Origin: Vibrio tasmaniensis 1F-187
GTDB taxonomy: Bacteria; Pseudomonadota; Gammaproteobacteria; Enterobacterales; Vibrionaceae
DNA: 64,000 nt
Assembly (NCBI RefSeq): GCF_000272405.2
Contig: NZ_AJZM02000150.1
Span: forward strand, 3,140 to 67,139
Direction of reading: 5' to 3'
Part shown: positions 1 to 10,418 of the stretch, one piece after another
How positions within the stretch are numbered: position 1 is the first letter of the stretch
Layout of the letters: each line of letters starts with the position of its first letter
The notes under the pieces: model-generated
What the model saw: only the letters and a program-made list of their open reading frames with translations
Told to the model about the DNA's origin: nothing
The model's database searches: none
Translations under genes and position numbers: made by a program

Positions 1-486
1 GGCTTGTTCGGCTTGGCTTTCTGGGAGGTCATTTTTGCAGATGTTGAAGGCGCCTTTATCAATCGATACCAACATCGACCTCTGGATCTGTACCATTCCG
101 ATTTCGTAGACAAACGAGCCGAACAGGTCGAAACGGTGTTTCAGACTATATTCAAGCATGGGCCGAACCACTTACTCAATATTTATGACCAGAAGCGCGG
201 TATCGCCAATCCATTTGTTCATTGGAACTACTTCCCCAGATCACTCGTCGAGCACAGTATGGAGGCTATTCCCAACGCCTTGATTGTTGATCTTTTCAAA
301 GTGATATTGAGTGATTTAAAGCTATTTAGAACTGGGATGCCGGATTTGATTGCATTCAAGGACAAAGAGTTTCATTGGATTGAGGTCAAAGGGCCCGGCG
401 ATAAATTGCAAGACAACCAGTGGCGATGGATCAAAGAGTTCGAGCGATTATCTGTTCCATTCTCGGTTTACTACGTCAATCATTAG
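1..486 (+). CDS. VRR-NUC domain nuclease, C-terminal part (5' end outside window)
   Basis: The reading frame is open to the first base of the window, so this is the 3' end of a longer gene; an internal TTG at base 4 is not a credible start. About 160 residues are visible. Near the end is a PD-(D/E)XK nuclease core of the VRR-NUC type: a GMPDLIAF segment supplies the acidic residue, an EVKGPGD segment supplies the E-x-K pair, and a DNQWRWI helix follows. Bacterial proteins with this C-terminal domain and a longer N-terminal region resemble FAN1, a structure-selective DNA repair nuclease. Assignment to VRR-NUC is from the motif; FAN1-like function is inferred, since the N-terminal part is not visible. 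A 7-bp tandem repeat follows directly after the stop codon. Confidence 0.8.
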   Translation, partial: GLFGLAFWEVIFADVEGAFINRYQHRPLDLYHSDFVDKRAEQVETVFQTIFKHGPNHLLNIYDQKRGIANPFVHWNYFPRSLVEHSMEAIPNALIVDLFKVILSDLKLFRTGMPDLIAFKDKEFHWIEVKGPGDKLQDNQWRWIKEFERLSVPFSVYYVNH

Positions 487-494
487 ATAGTTGC

Positions 495-527
495 CTAGTC
501 TCTAGTCTCTAGTCTCTAGTCTCTAGT
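495..527. repeat. 7-bp tandem repeat, about 4.7 copies of CTAGTCT
   Basis: Perfect head-to-tail copies of CTAGTCT begin nine bases after the VRR-NUC stop codon. It is a short intergenic microsatellite; it lies about 100 bases upstream of cti and is not in a coding frame. Confidence 0.9.
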
Positions 528-627
528 AAATAACTTACATCAATATCTTATCTATAAAATAGTCAGAACATGAGCTTTTTCAATCATTTTCGATATAATT
601 AGAGAAAATGCCTAATCTTTAATACGT

Positions 628-2982
628 ATGAATTTGAAAAAACTCTTCATTTTAGCTTTTGTTAGCGTCTTCTCAGGTTGTGCCGTCTACGCGGGGTTGA
701 ACTTCGATCAGCTCTTTGGTGAACAACAAGTCCGTGATCGCCAAGCGCCTATTCTTTCATCTCAAGCACAGCATTTCATTGACGAAGTCAAACCTATCAT
801 TGATAGCCGCTGTGTTGTTTGCCACGCTTGTTATGATGCACCTTGCCAGCTCAAAATGTCTTCAGTTGAAGGTATCGACCGAGGGGCTAGTAAAGCACTC
901 GTTTATCAAGGCACCCGTTTAACCGCCTCAGCCCCTACCCGCCTGTTTGAAGACGCGATAACCACACAAGAGTGGCGTGATGCGGATTTTCATCCAGTGC
1001 TTAACGAGCGTATGCAGAATTCAACGGCTAACCTTGATGCTGGGCTTGTTTCTCGTATGTTGATGCAAAAAGAAAATCACCCTCTTCCAGATCAAACGCA
1101 ACTTGAAGGCTTCGACTTTTCAACCGATCGCGACCAACAGTGTCCAACCATTGAAGAGTACGCTCAATACGAAAGAGATTACCCGACATGGGGAATGCCT
1201 TATGGCATGCCGAACTTAGATAAAACGGAATACGCGACTTTAATGAGCTGGTTGGAAAATGGCGCATTAATGAACGACCATATTCCACTGAATGATGCGG
1301 AACAAGAGCTCGTTGATATCTACGAGAGCTTTCTCAATAAGAGTGACAATAAAAGCCAGCTTTCAGCACGTTATATCTATGAACATCTGTTTCTATCACA
1401 CCTCTACTTCTCTGATATAGCTCAGCCAACACGCTTCTTCACCTTGGTTCGTTCTGCGACGCCTCCTGGTGAAGCGGTTCAACGCATCACGAGTCGTCGA
1501 CCTTACGACGATCCAAAAGTGGATCGGGTTTATTATCGCCTGATTCCAGAGCAAGGCACCATCGTCCACAAAACACACATGCCTTTTGCATTAAATGAAG
1601 AACGCCTGAACAATTGGAACACATGGTTTGTGGATGCTCGTTACGCTGTCAAACAACTTCCTAGCTACGCGATTGACGTCGCGGCGAATCCAATGACTTC
1701 GTTTGAAGCTCTTCCGGTGAACTCGCGCTTCCATTTCATGCTGGACAATGCACAAAACACCATCATGGCCTTTATCAAGGGGCCGGTGTGTCGCGGGCAG
1801 CTGGCACTCAACGTGATCAATGATAGATTCTGGGTACTATTCATCGATCCTGATAAAGCGGATCTGCCTGAAATTAATCAGTTTTATGCCAACCAGAAGC
1901 AAAACCTAAAGCTGCCTAGTGAACTAGAAAGCAACACTGTCCCTGTCACAAACTGGGTGAGCTACGCGAAGCAGCAAGCTCGATACCTTAATGCGAAATC
2001 AGACTTCACCAATCAATGGTTTGATAGCGGCGTAAATCTAGACACAGATATCATTTGGGATGGCAATGGCACGAACCCTAATGCCGCGCTTACTATCTTT
2101 AGACACTTTGATAGCGCTTCAGTTGTTCAAGGTTTAGTTGGCCCACAACCCAAGACAGCGTGGATTCTTGATTACGCCCTTCTAGAACGTATCCATTACC
2201 TTCTCGTTGCTGGTTTTGATGTCTACGGTAACTTCGGCCACCAACTGATTACCCGCATGTTTATGGACTTCTTGCGCCTTGAGGGTGAGAGTAACTTCTT
2301 GACCCTTCTTCCAAAAGACGTGCGACACATTGAACACTCAAGTTGGTATGAAAACCAAAGCTCACAGTTGAGCGACTACTTGCAGCGCAATATTGCACCT
2401 TTTGACCAGCCAACCAACGTGATATACAAAACGACAAATCCTAAGCGTGAACTGCTTAATATGATCAAAGATAAGCTCGCGCCGATCCTCGATAATCGCT
2501 TTGATATTGTCGAAACAGGGTTCAGCCGGAAAAACGAAGCTCTGCTCAAACAAGTGAATTTGATTAAGGGAGTTGGTCTGCGTCATGTGCCTCAATTAGT
2601 GACGATCATGATTGAAAGCGAGAGCGGCGATGAGCAGCTGTTCACTATGATTCACAATAACGCTCACAGCAACATTTCAAGCCTGTTCAATGAAGAGGGT
2701 AATCGAGATTACGCCAATGACGACTTAACACTGGTACGTGGGGTTATAGGTAGCTACCCTGCCGCTTATCTGTCATTAACTGAGCGCGATATACCGACTC
2801 TGGTTAAAGCACTGCAAAGCTTGGACACAGAAAAAGATTACGTCGCGTTACTGGATAAGTTTGCAGTACGACGCAGTTCGCCTGAGTTTTGGCCATTCAG
2901 CGACCGAGTTCACCGTTGGTATCAACAAGATCAACCGATTGAGTTTGGTTTATTGGATTACAACCGTTTTGAGAATAGATAG
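628..2982 (+). CDS. cti: Fatty acid cis/trans isomerase (haem-containing)
   Basis: Cti converts cis-unsaturated acyl chains of membrane phospholipids to the trans form, stiffening the membrane under solvent or temperature stress. It acts in the periplasm. The 784-residue length matches the family. The N-terminus has a hydrophobic export signal (about residues 1-22) with an FSGC segment that could be a lipobox, and a c-type haem site C-V-V-C-H at residues 62-66, followed by a further cysteine pair. The rest is the large fatty-acid isomerase region without other motifs I can name. The ATG at 628 gives the signal peptide directly. It is a single-gene unit ending at a hairpin shared with the convergent torS gene. 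Haem attachment is known for the family and consistent with the motif here. Confidence 0.9.
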   Translation: MNLKKLFILAFVSVFSGCAVYAGLNFDQLFGEQQVRDRQAPILSSQAQHFIDEVKPIIDSRCVVCHACYDAPCQLKMSSVEGIDRGASKALVYQGTRLTASAPTRLFEDAITTQEWRDADFHPVLNERMQNSTANLDAGLVSRMLMQKENHPLPDQTQLEGFDFSTDRDQQCPTIEEYAQYERDYPTWGMPYGMPNLDKTEYATLMSWLENGALMNDHIPLNDAEQELVDIYESFLNKSDNKSQLSARYIYEHLFLSHLYFSDIAQPTRFFTLVRSATPPGEAVQRITSRRPYDDPKVDRVYYRLIPEQGTIVHKTHMPFALNEERLNNWNTWFVDARYAVKQLPSYAIDVAANPMTSFEALPVNSRFHFMLDNAQNTIMAFIKGPVCRGQLALNVINDRFWVLFIDPDKADLPEINQFYANQKQNLKLPSELESNTVPVTNWVSYAKQQARYLNAKSDFTNQWFDSGVNLDTDIIWDGNGTNPNAALTIFRHFDSASVVQGLVGPQPKTAWILDYALLERIHYLLVAGFDVYGNFGHQLITRMFMDFLRLEGESNFLTLLPKDVRHIEHSSWYENQSSQLSDYLQRNIAPFDQPTNVIYKTTNPKRELLNMIKDKLAPILDNRFDIVETGFSRKNEALLKQVNLIKGVGLRHVPQLVTIMIESESGDEQLFTMIHNNAHSNISSLFNEEGNRDYANDDLTLVRGVIGSYPAAYLSLTERDIPTLVKALQSLDTEKDYVALLDKFAVRRSSPEFWPFSDRVHRWYQQDQPIEFGLLDYNRFENR

Positions 2983-3115
2983 TAAAAATAGATAGCGAGT
3001 AAACGGTATACCTTGATTCTAGCTTTTGAGCATTGACTATATTGCCTCAAGCGTCGGCTATATTGCTTGGAATCTTGGTGAGTCTTTCTTAGAGAACCAT
3101 TGGTACACATGCTAG

Positions 3116-3155
3116 AAAAAATCCTCTGACGAATAGTCGTTCAGAGGATTTTTTA
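3116..3155. terminator. Bidirectional terminator between cti and torS
   Basis: The arms AAATCCTCTGA and TCAGAGGATTT flank an 11-base loop, with A and T runs on the two sides, so it can terminate both convergent genes. Confidence 0.85.
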
Positions 3156-3199
3156 TTTAGCTTGCAGATTAAGTATAAGCTTAAAACAGGCTCACATCG

Positions 3200-6100
3200 T
3201 TAAACGGAAACATAGGGCACAAGTGCCTTCAACGAATCTCTAACTAGTTCCGATAAAGCTTGGTCGTTATCTCGATACTGCAATAATGGTTCTTCGCTTG
3301 CTTCAATGCTCTGACACAAGCTGTACAGTGCTGATAGACCCAAACTACCCGCCGACCCTTTAAGTTTGTGCGCCAAGGACTTCACTTCTCGTCCATCATC
3401 CGCTTGACTAGCCTCAGCTAATTCATTCAAGGTCAGGTCACTGCTTTCATCAAACAGCGCAACGATCTGTTTCATTTTCTCTAATCCAAGAATCGACAGA
3501 TCACCCTCTATCACTTTGGAATCAATCAATTTCACCGGAGCATCTCCTCGGTCTTGGGTATCATATTGAGCATCAATGGTAGCCGTGTGATTAGCCAAAA
3601 CATCAGCCACCTGTGTGGCGTTCCGTTCATCACTGTTACTCTCAATTACGCGTTTATAGTTTTGTTTGCAAACAGCATCGTTCGGATCAGGCTGTGGTAA
3701 CAACAGTGCTTTACCATCGAGTTGAGTAACGATGAGCTGAGAAAGAGCCTCTTTCTCCAACGGCTTAGGCAAGAAACCATCGAACCCTGATGCTAAATAG
3801 CTTTCGACTTCTTCATTGAATACATGCGCCGACACCGCCACCATAGGTGGTATATTTATCGGCTCAGCCGTGGACGTTTGTTCTAGAATCGCTTTTAACT
3901 GTTGAATCAGCTCTATGCCATCACAATCGGGTAGGTTAATGTCTACCAACGCAATATCAAACGCCTGCTCACTGAATATAGCTCTGGCCTCTTCTCCTGT
4001 TGTCGCCATCACAACGTCATGGCCTAGGTTATTCAGAAATCCTTCAGCAACAATGCAGTTAACAGGGTTATCTTCAATCAACAATACTTTGGCACGGATA
4101 CAAGCTTCAATAGTCGGTGCTTTCGTTTCAATCTTCTCACCCGCGAACAAAGGTACTGAGAACCAGAATTGGCTACCTTCACCTTCTTCGGAATGAACAC
4201 CAATATCACCGTTCATTGCTTGCATGATACTTTTGCTGATCGCTAGCCCTAGCCCAGTGCCGCCAGTTTTATTGCGACCACTACCGGTTTGGGTGAATGC
4301 ATCAAACAGACAAGCTTGCTCTTTGCTATCAATGCCAACCCCCGTGTCTGACACTTCAAACATCACTCGATTTTCATCTTCTATATCTAAGCTGATAAAG
4401 ATATCGACTGAGCCTGTTTCAGTGAACTTAATCGCATTGCCAACCAGATTGTTCAAAATTTGGCTGATTCGTGTTACATCACCACGCCAATAACGTTGTA
4501 CGTTACTTTCAATATGGAAATCGAAATTAAGTTTCTTCTCAGCAGCACGTCCCTCCATTAGTTGGTAGGTATCTTTAACCATCTGGTAGAGATCAAACGA
4601 AGCCGTGCGAATTTCTAAATGCCCCGCTTCTATCTTTGAATAATCAAGCACGTCATTCAAAATGGCGAGAAGATTCTTGCCGTTGCGGTTAATGATATCG
4701 GCATAACCCGATTGCAAAGGATCTAGCCCAGTATCTTTAAGTAATCGAGCCGTACCTAATACACCGTTCATCGGTGTTCGTATTTCATGGCTCATCGTCG
4801 CGAGGAAGGCGGACTTAGCCCGGCTTGCTTGCTCTGCGGCATTACGAGCCTTAGCGTGATTTTCCACCTCGACATTCAACTTCTCATTGGTTTTTTGCAG
4901 TTGATAAGTTCGGTCGGTGACCAATTCTTCTAAGTGCTCTTTATGTTCTTCGAGCTCACGTTTCGCCTTCGCTTCTCCAACTGCTACCACTTGTAGCGCC
5001 TGTGCCGTATTTCTCGCTGTAATAATAGCCTCACCCATATGAGCCAGTTCATCATTACCTTTAACCGAGATATCGATATTCAGGCGCCCCTGAGCGATAG
5101 ACATCAAAGCTGAAGAGTATTCAGTAAGACGTTTAACCACCGAGATATAAACAACTCGCCACACAATAACGGCAACGATAACCAAGCCAATAACCGAAAT
5201 CACCGACAACGACCATTGAGCTAGATTCAGCGTGCTAGTCAGCTCATCAACCGCTTTTTTGGTACTTAGATTCGAATCGTCGATCAATTGGTTAACCGTT
5301 GTATTCAGTTGCGAAAACAGCTCCAGCGTATTTTGCATCAGAAATTCAGATTTTTTGGTGTTCTCATATTGTTCTAGCGATATATCGAACACGACTTGGC
5401 GTTTTCTTAATTCTTCAAGAAGCTGAGACATCTGCGCTGAACGAGTCGGGTCTTCGACCGCTTTCACACGGCGCGCCATAATTCTTAGATTAGATTCAAA
5501 CTCAGATTGGATTTGATGAATACGTTCAACGTTAGTGACAGTCTGCGTTTCTTCAATTTGATTAAGCATTTTGTACGCCAACAAATGTAATTCATGCAAG
5601 CGTTCAGACAAATCAAGGTCTACCTCAACAAGCGCATCTAAGGCTTGGTAGGCTTTATCAGTTTGCTTGGTTTCTAGTAGATCATAAATGTGTGTAACGT
5701 TGGCAACTGCGATGGTGGCCGTGTTCAACACTTGGGTTCGGGTTAGCTGTTCTAGCTCTTCCGCAAGTAGACGCATCTCTTCAACACGAGAAGACAGTTC
5801 CTTGTTTAACCAAAGCTTACGTTCAACTGACACGCCCAACTCAGCCAGTGTATTAATAACACTTTGGACATTGTTTTCGAGTTTATTAAGAAGTTGGGAA
5901 TCAAAGCTGTCGACGCCAAGTTCTTTGATATGCTGAAGAAGCGACTCAAGTTGACCGAACAACATAGTCCCCGCCTCTTTTCTTTCTGCTTCATTTCTCG
6001 CATTAGAAAGCGTTTGTACAGACGAAATAATACGGTTACTCAACTCAGACACTTGACGAGCTTCGATCATGGCAGGAAGAGCAGAATCGACGACGTTTCT

Positions 6101-6223
6101 TTCAGTCTTTGCTACAAAGCTAAAACCAGAAACACCGATCAATGCAGACAATAAAACCAACAGGGCCATCACTAAGAATGAGGCGAGTAGCTTGCGTCCA
6201 ATACTCGCTGAAGCTAACAACAT
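3200..6223 (-). CDS. torS: TorS-type hybrid sensor histidine kinase
   Basis: A 1007-residue tripartite hybrid kinase. In order: transmembrane helix (about 13-35), a long all-helical periplasmic sensor region (40-335), second transmembrane helix (about 338-356), HAMP, coiled coil, HisKA with phospho-accepting H479 in [10 protein letters not shown], HATPase with GTGLGL, a receiver whose phospho-aspartate lies in ALVDINLPD, and a C-terminal HPt domain with [11 protein letters not shown]. This order and the divergent torT next door identify it as TorS, which senses TMAO through TorT and signals by phosphorelay to TorR. No torR, torC or torA is present here. The receiver uses a hydrophobic ALVD lead-in and all phosphorelay residues appear intact. 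The ATG at 6223 follows an AAGG-N-AGAG purine stretch. The ligand could differ from TMAO. Confidence 0.85.
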   Translation of the reverse strand: MLLASASIGRKLLASFLVMALLVLLSALIGVSGFSFVAKTERNVVDSALPAMIEARQVSELSNRIISSVQTLSNARNEAERKEAGTMLFGQLESLLQHIKELGVDSFDSQLLNKLENNVQSVINTLAELGVSVERKLWLNKELSSRVEEMRLLAEELEQLTRTQVLNTATIAVANVTHIYDLLETKQTDKAYQALDALVEVDLDLSERLHELHLLAYKMLNQIEETQTVTNVERIHQIQSEFESNLRIMARRVKAVEDPTRSAQMSQLLEELRKRQVVFDISLEQYENTKKSEFLMQNTLELFSQLNTTVNQLIDDSNLSTKKAVDELTSTLNLAQWSLSVISVIGLVIVAVIVWRVVYISVVKRLTEYSSALMSIAQGRLNIDISVKGNDELAHMGEAIITARNTAQALQVVAVGEAKAKRELEEHKEHLEELVTDRTYQLQKTNEKLNVEVENHAKARNAAEQASRAKSAFLATMSHEIRTPMNGVLGTARLLKDTGLDPLQSGYADIINRNGKNLLAILNDVLDYSKIEAGHLEIRTASFDLYQMVKDTYQLMEGRAAEKKLNFDFHIESNVQRYWRGDVTRISQILNNLVGNAIKFTETGSVDIFISLDIEDENRVMFEVSDTGVGIDSKEQACLFDAFTQTGSGRNKTGGTGLGLAISKSIMQAMNGDIGVHSEEGEGSQFWFSVPLFAGEKIETKAPTIEACIRAKVLLIEDNPVNCIVAEGFLNNLGHDVVMATTGEEARAIFSEQAFDIALVDINLPDCDGIELIQQLKAILEQTSTAEPINIPPMVAVSAHVFNEEVESYLASGFDGFLPKPLEKEALSQLIVTQLDGKALLLPQPDPNDAVCKQNYKRVIESNSDERNATQVADVLANHTATIDAQYDTQDRGDAPVKLIDSKVIEGDLSILGLEKMKQIVALFDESSDLTLNELAEASQADDGREVKSLAHKLKGSAGSLGLSALYSLCQSIEASEEPLLQYRDNDQALSELVRDSLKALVPYVSV

Positions 6224-6315
6224 AAACTCTAAACCTTAAAACGTTCTTCTTTACCCATGCAGAATACGCTATATTTTGCAGTGTTTCTTATCTAAAACCA
6301 ATAAAACGGCAATTC

Positions 6316-7344
6316 ATGCTATCTAGACCTTTAACTTCAAAAATTCTTCTCTCATTACTAGCATCAGTCACCACTGTAGCAAGTGCTAGTGAGCCTTTGA
6401 GCCCAATAAAACCGGCAGAAGCCACATCACAAAAAGAAAAAATTTGTGCCATTTATCCGCACCTAAAAGACTCTTATTGGTTATCGGTTAACTACGGAAT
6501 GGTCTCAGAAGCAGAAAAGCAACAAGTCGAACTTAGAGTTTTGGAAGCTGGCGGTTACCCCAACGTAGCCAAACAGGCCTCACAACTGGTGCTTTGCACG
6601 CAGTGGGGAGCTGATGCCATTATTTTAGGCACCGTTTCGCCTGACGCTTACCATGAGAATCTGACCAACTGGGTCGGAGCAACCCCTGTGTTTGCCACAG
6701 TCAATGAGTTAACCGTCAATAAAGAGCAACAAAGAGTATTAAAAGGCACGGTCGGTGTCGACTGGTATCAAATGGGCTTCCAAGTCGGAGAGTTTTTGTC
6801 GAAAAGACATCCAAAAGGGTCAGGAGAAACACCTATCGCCCTATTACTTGGCCCACAAGCAAGCGGTGGCACTAAACCTGTGGCGCTCGGGTTTTATGAT
6901 GCAATCAAATCGAGCGATATCAAAATCGCGATCAGCTATTGGGCAGACAACGATAAAGAACTGCAAAGAAACTTGGTACAACAAGTCATCGAACAACCGG
7001 ATATTCAATATATTGTCGGAAGTGCAGTCGCGATTGAAGCTGCGATAAGTGAACTAAGAGCTGCGGGTAAAACCAAAGATATTGGGTTAATTTCAAGTTA
7101 CTTAAGTCACGGAATCTACCGCGGTTTGCTTCGTAACAAGGTGCTTTTTGCACCAACAGATAAAATGGTTGAACAAGGTCGCTTGTCGGTAAAGCAAGCC
7201 ACCAATTACTTGCGTGGTCAACCTTATGAAAAACATAGTGCACCCATGATTGAGGCACTGACACCAGCAACACTCAAAGATCAAATTATCGCCGACTCAT
7301 TGTCACCTTCTGAGTTTCGCCCGGTATTCAGTGTGAATCCTTAG
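6316..7344 (+). CDS. torT: TorT-like periplasmic binding protein
   Basis: A 342-residue exported protein of the periplasmic-binding type I fold, divergent from torS with 92 bp between the starts. It has a signal peptide ending near VASASE (about residue 25), an AIYPHLKDSYWLSVNYGM first strand and helix, and the usual two-lobe alternation, with a GVDWYQMG segment and an LLLGPQASGG segment characteristic of TorT. TorT binds TMAO and presents it to the TorS sensor domain. The pairing with torS is the strongest evidence for the name. The start has little Shine-Dalgarno similarity. A sugar-binding protein of the same fold is the main alternative. Confidence 0.83.
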   Translation: MLSRPLTSKILLSLLASVTTVASASEPLSPIKPAEATSQKEKICAIYPHLKDSYWLSVNYGMVSEAEKQQVELRVLEAGGYPNVAKQASQLVLCTQWGADAIILGTVSPDAYHENLTNWVGATPVFATVNELTVNKEQQRVLKGTVGVDWYQMGFQVGEFLSKRHPKGSGETPIALLLGPQASGGTKPVALGFYDAIKSSDIKIAISYWADNDKELQRNLVQQVIEQPDIQYIVGSAVAIEAAISELRAAGKTKDIGLISSYLSHGIYRGLLRNKVLFAPTDKMVEQGRLSVKQATNYLRGQPYEKHSAPMIEALTPATLKDQIIADSLSPSEFRPVFSVNP

Positions 7345-7404
7345 TGCTATATTGACTAAAGAACTCAAAACAATAAAAACGAATCAATCATTTAGGGAAC
7401 ATCC

Positions 7405-7860
7405 ATGCAAAAAACGACGCGTACTATGCCAACGCATAAGAATATCGCTTTGGTCGCTCATGACCATTTCAAACCTGAGCTATTAAGATGGGTCAAAGAG
7501 AACAAAGAAAAACTACAAAAGCACTTCCTTTATGCAACGGGCACGACAGGTTCTCTACTCAGTAAAGAAACAGGCTTAGCGATTAAGAGTATGATCAGTG
7601 GCCCAATGGGCGGTGACCAACAACTTGGTGCGCTTATCTCTGAAGGCAAGATCGATATGATGATTTTCTTCTGGGATCCATTAAATGCCGTACCACACGA
7701 CCCGGACGTAAAAGCACTGCTTCGTATCGCAAGTGTTTGGAACATCCCTGTAGCAACCAACCGCGCTACCGCTAACTTCCTGTTTAACTCTTCACTGCTT
7801 GAAGAAGAAGTGATCATTGAGATCCCAGACTACGAAGCATACTTGGCAGAGCGCACATAA
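7405..7860 (+). CDS. mgsA: Methylglyoxal synthase
   Basis: MgsA converts dihydroxyacetone phosphate to methylglyoxal and phosphate, a cytoplasmic bypass of lower glycolysis used when sugar phosphates accumulate. At 151 residues it aligns over its full length with the E. coli enzyme, including the phosphate-binding YATGTTGS loop, the SGPMGGDQQ active-site loop with its catalytic Asp, and the [20 protein letters not shown] block. The ATG follows AGGGAACATCC, a good ribosome site. It lies 60 bp after torT but has its own terminator, so it may be monocistronic or end a torT transcript. Confidence 0.97.
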   Translation: MQKTTRTMPTHKNIALVAHDHFKPELLRWVKENKEKLQKHFLYATGTTGSLLSKETGLAIKSMISGPMGGDQQLGALISEGKIDMMIFFWDPLNAVPHDPDVKALLRIASVWNIPVATNRATANFLFNSSLLEEEVIIEIPDYEAYLAERT

Positions 7861-7915
7861 TCACACGTTAAATTAGCCCTTTACTAAACACACTAAAGAG
7901 CCTGCATTATGAACT

Positions 7916-7956
7916 GCCCCCAACAGTTGGACATCAATTATTGGGGGCTTTCTGTT
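7916..7956 (+). terminator. mgsA terminator
   Basis: GCCCCCAA pairs perfectly with TTGGGGGC across a 17-base loop and is followed by a T-rich tract. Confidence 0.8.
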
Positions 7957-7981
7957 TTTGTAATCTGCTCTTTTGAGCCAC

Positions 7982-8010
7982 AAAAAAGCCCTGCTAGTTT
8001 CGCAAGGCTT
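7982..8010 (-). terminator. Terminator of the PAS chemoreceptor gene
   Basis: Read on the minus strand, AGCCTTGC and GCAGGGCT form an 8-bp stem with one wobble, followed by six T residues. Confidence 0.75.
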
Positions 8011-8042
8011 CTCTTATTTCTCATTACTCTAAAATCTAACCG

Positions 8043-9605
8043 CTATTTTTCTTCGAAGCGCTTCGCTAAGTGATAGAACTCATTCACTTGCTCTTTTAGC
8101 TCTGTGGAGTGGTCTTTCACGGAATGTGTTGCAACCAAGTTTTGCTCTGCGGTAGATGCAATAGACTGCATATGCAGGTTCACTTCGCTCGATAGTTCAC
8201 GTTGTTTATGAGCAGAGCTTTCAACAGATTGCATCAATTCATTCATCGATTGCATTAGATTTTCAACTTCAGATAAACGCTCTGCGCTCACCTTCGCAAC
8301 ATCACCGCACGCGTCTGTTTGGTCTCTGTTCGCCAGAATATCTTTCTGCCAGCTTTCAATCGTCGCCAGCATGGTATCGATGCTCTCTTTAATCTGAACT
8401 GTGGCCTTTGACGTTCGCCCAGATAACGCACGTACTTCATCGGCAACAACTGCAAAGCCTCTTCCTTGCTCGCCTGCTCTTGCCGCTTCAATCGCAGCGT
8501 TAAGTGCCAACAAGTTAGTTTGCTCAGCGATTCCACCAATCTCTTCCATTATCTTGCTCACGCTTTGCGCTTGGTCGCTCAATTGGTAAGTCGTGTGCGT
8601 CGCTTTCTCCGCCTGAGATGCCAAATTTTCAAGGTTACGATGGGTTTGATCAATGCTCTCTTTAGCACCTGCACAAGTTTGCAAGGTCACATCAACAATT
8701 TGGTGAGCTTCTTCTGTACGAGTAGAGACTTCATTGGCGGTCACCTCAACCTCTTCAGTTGCTTCACGTACCTGAAGAATATCTTTTGTCTGCTGATCGA
8801 GCGCTTCAGTGACTTGGTATGACGTCGCATTAAGGTTATCGGCTAAATCTTGCAATGGTTTCGCTGAGTCTGTCATACGACCTAATACAGTGCGGATTCG
8901 GGCAGACAGCAGCTTGAGATGAAAATCGGCAACAGAGAACTGACGATTACCTGAATAGACAAGGCGACTGACACTATCGAATTTAGATTGCAGTTTTTTC
9001 AACTGTAATGGAGTATCAATGAGCTCTTGTCGGAAAAGCAGTGCTAGAGCAGAGACAGGAAGAAGACTCAATATCCACTGCGATGCTTGCCCTACTTCTA
9101 CAAGATTTGAAATCAGAGGCGCAGCCAAAGAGCCAAGTAACACTGCGTAACGAACACTGTCACTGATCTGTAGTGACCATTGGCGACCTGACGTCTCAGC
9201 TTTCAACAAGCTTTGATAGGCCTTATCCGCAACTTGCACCCACTCGCTTTTCGGCTTAACACGAACAGACTGATAGCCACTCACCTTCCCGCCATCATAA
9301 ATAGGGGTAACGTAAGCATCAACCCAGTAGTACCCACCGGATTTAGTTTTGTTTTTTACGATCCCGCGCCACGCCTTGCCTTGTGTTAGATTCACCCACA
9401 TATCGGCAAAAGCCGCTTTAGGCATATCACCATGCCTAACAATATTATGGTTTTGCCCAAGTAATTCATCTTGGTTGTATTCTGCAATGCGACAAAAAGC
9501 GTCATTACTATAGGTAATCACACCTTTAAGGTCAGTAGTTGAGACAAGTTGTTCATTTTCGCTTAAAAGCGTTTCACGAGATTGAGAAGGAGAGCTGGCT
9601 GTCAT
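8043..9605 (-). CDS. Aer-like methyl-accepting chemotaxis protein with N-terminal PAS domain
   Basis: A 520-residue energy- or redox-taxis type receptor. The N-terminus is a cytoplasmic PAS domain (about 10-120) with the Aer-family features [23 protein letters not shown] and [13 protein letters not shown]. Two close hydrophobic stretches (about 150-190) anchor it without a periplasmic domain. The rest is a coiled-coil MCP signalling domain with the hairpin tip [20 protein letters not shown]. In Aer the PAS domain binds FAD, and the domain order supports a similar internal sensor here. No C-terminal CheR-binding pentapeptide is visible, as in Aer. Monocistronic, with its own terminator. The signal sensed is inferred. 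Confidence 0.93.
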   Translation of the reverse strand: MTASSPSQSRETLLSENEQLVSTTDLKGVITYSNDAFCRIAEYNQDELLGQNHNIVRHGDMPKAAFADMWVNLTQGKAWRGIVKNKTKSGGYYWVDAYVTPIYDGGKVSGYQSVRVKPKSEWVQVADKAYQSLLKAETSGRQWSLQISDSVRYAVLLGSLAAPLISNLVEVGQASQWILSLLPVSALALLFRQELIDTPLQLKKLQSKFDSVSRLVYSGNRQFSVADFHLKLLSARIRTVLGRMTDSAKPLQDLADNLNATSYQVTEALDQQTKDILQVREATEEVEVTANEVSTRTEEAHQIVDVTLQTCAGAKESIDQTHRNLENLASQAEKATHTTYQLSDQAQSVSKIMEEIGGIAEQTNLLALNAAIEAARAGEQGRGFAVVADEVRALSGRTSKATVQIKESIDTMLATIESWQKDILANRDQTDACGDVAKVSAERLSEVENLMQSMNELMQSVESSAHKQRELSSEVNLHMQSIASTAEQNLVATHSVKDHSTELKEQVNEFYHLAKRFEEK

Positions 9606-9811
9606 TATATTAACTTTTGTTAACTATTATTGTAGCCGAGGAATATATACAATTATTAAAGTTCTTACAAAATGCGAACGTAACATTTTGTGTAAATGAC
9701 TGCTATTTATACAAAAATAACCAATGCACCTCACAAAACTCTAAACGCTAAGCCTCTTCCCTAACTATTATGCCTTTGATCTAATTATTCACACCTCTAT
9801 CTGGCTAAAGG

Positions 9812-10279
9812 TCATGACTCATCTAAGTTAACTGCAGTGGTAAATTTCACTGTTCTCATAGAGACGGAGGTATGGAACTTGCGAATATTCAGATCTTTGC
9901 GCAATACTCGTTCAACAAAGTCTTCGTAAGCTTGTATATCTTTCACCGTAACAATCAACATAAAATCAAAGCTGCCTGATATCTGATAGCACTGAGTAAC
10001 CTCTGACGCCTTAGAAATAGAATGGCGAAAAATTTGATAGATATCCCCTCGATCGCGCTCCATTTCAACGGACACAACTAGGGTCATCTTGCTGCCAGTA
10101 AGCTCAGGATTAATGATCGAAACATCACCGACGATCACGCCCTCTTGCCTCAATCGTTTCACTCGCTTTAAGCAAGCAGGAGGTGATAGCCCTACGATCT
10201 CGGCTAACGACTGATTAGGGATCCGGTTATTCTTCTGAAGCTCTACCAATATGCTTCTATCTATACGGTCTATTTCCAT
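9812..10279 (-). CDS. Lrp/AsnC family transcriptional regulator
   Basis: 155 residues: an N-terminal winged HTH beginning IDRIDRSILVELQKNNRI and containing SLAEIVGLSPPACLKRVKRL, then a RAM (ACT-like) ligand-binding domain with the typical QCYQISGSFDFMLIV strand. Family members bind amino acids and act locally or globally. It is divergent from the nucleoside-recognition gene at 10419, with a 139-bp AT-rich region between, so it is a likely regulator of that gene; this is inferred from position only. It is too divergent at the N-terminus to be called Lrp itself. Confidence 0.93.
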   Translation of the reverse strand: MEIDRIDRSILVELQKNNRIPNQSLAEIVGLSPPACLKRVKRLRQEGVIVGDVSIINPELTGSKMTLVVSVEMERDRGDIYQIFRHSISKASEVTQCYQISGSFDFMLIVTVKDIQAYEDFVERVLRKDLNIRKFHTSVSMRTVKFTTAVNLDES

Positions 10280-10418
10280 AATTTCTTAAACCATGATTTT
10301 TTGATTGATAATTTCTTACTTTAAGGCAATTTAAAAATTATAGGCAACTTTATAGGTTATTTTTGAAATAATAATCACAACAATCGCGGTAAGATCTTTT
10401 TATACAACACAACGAGTT

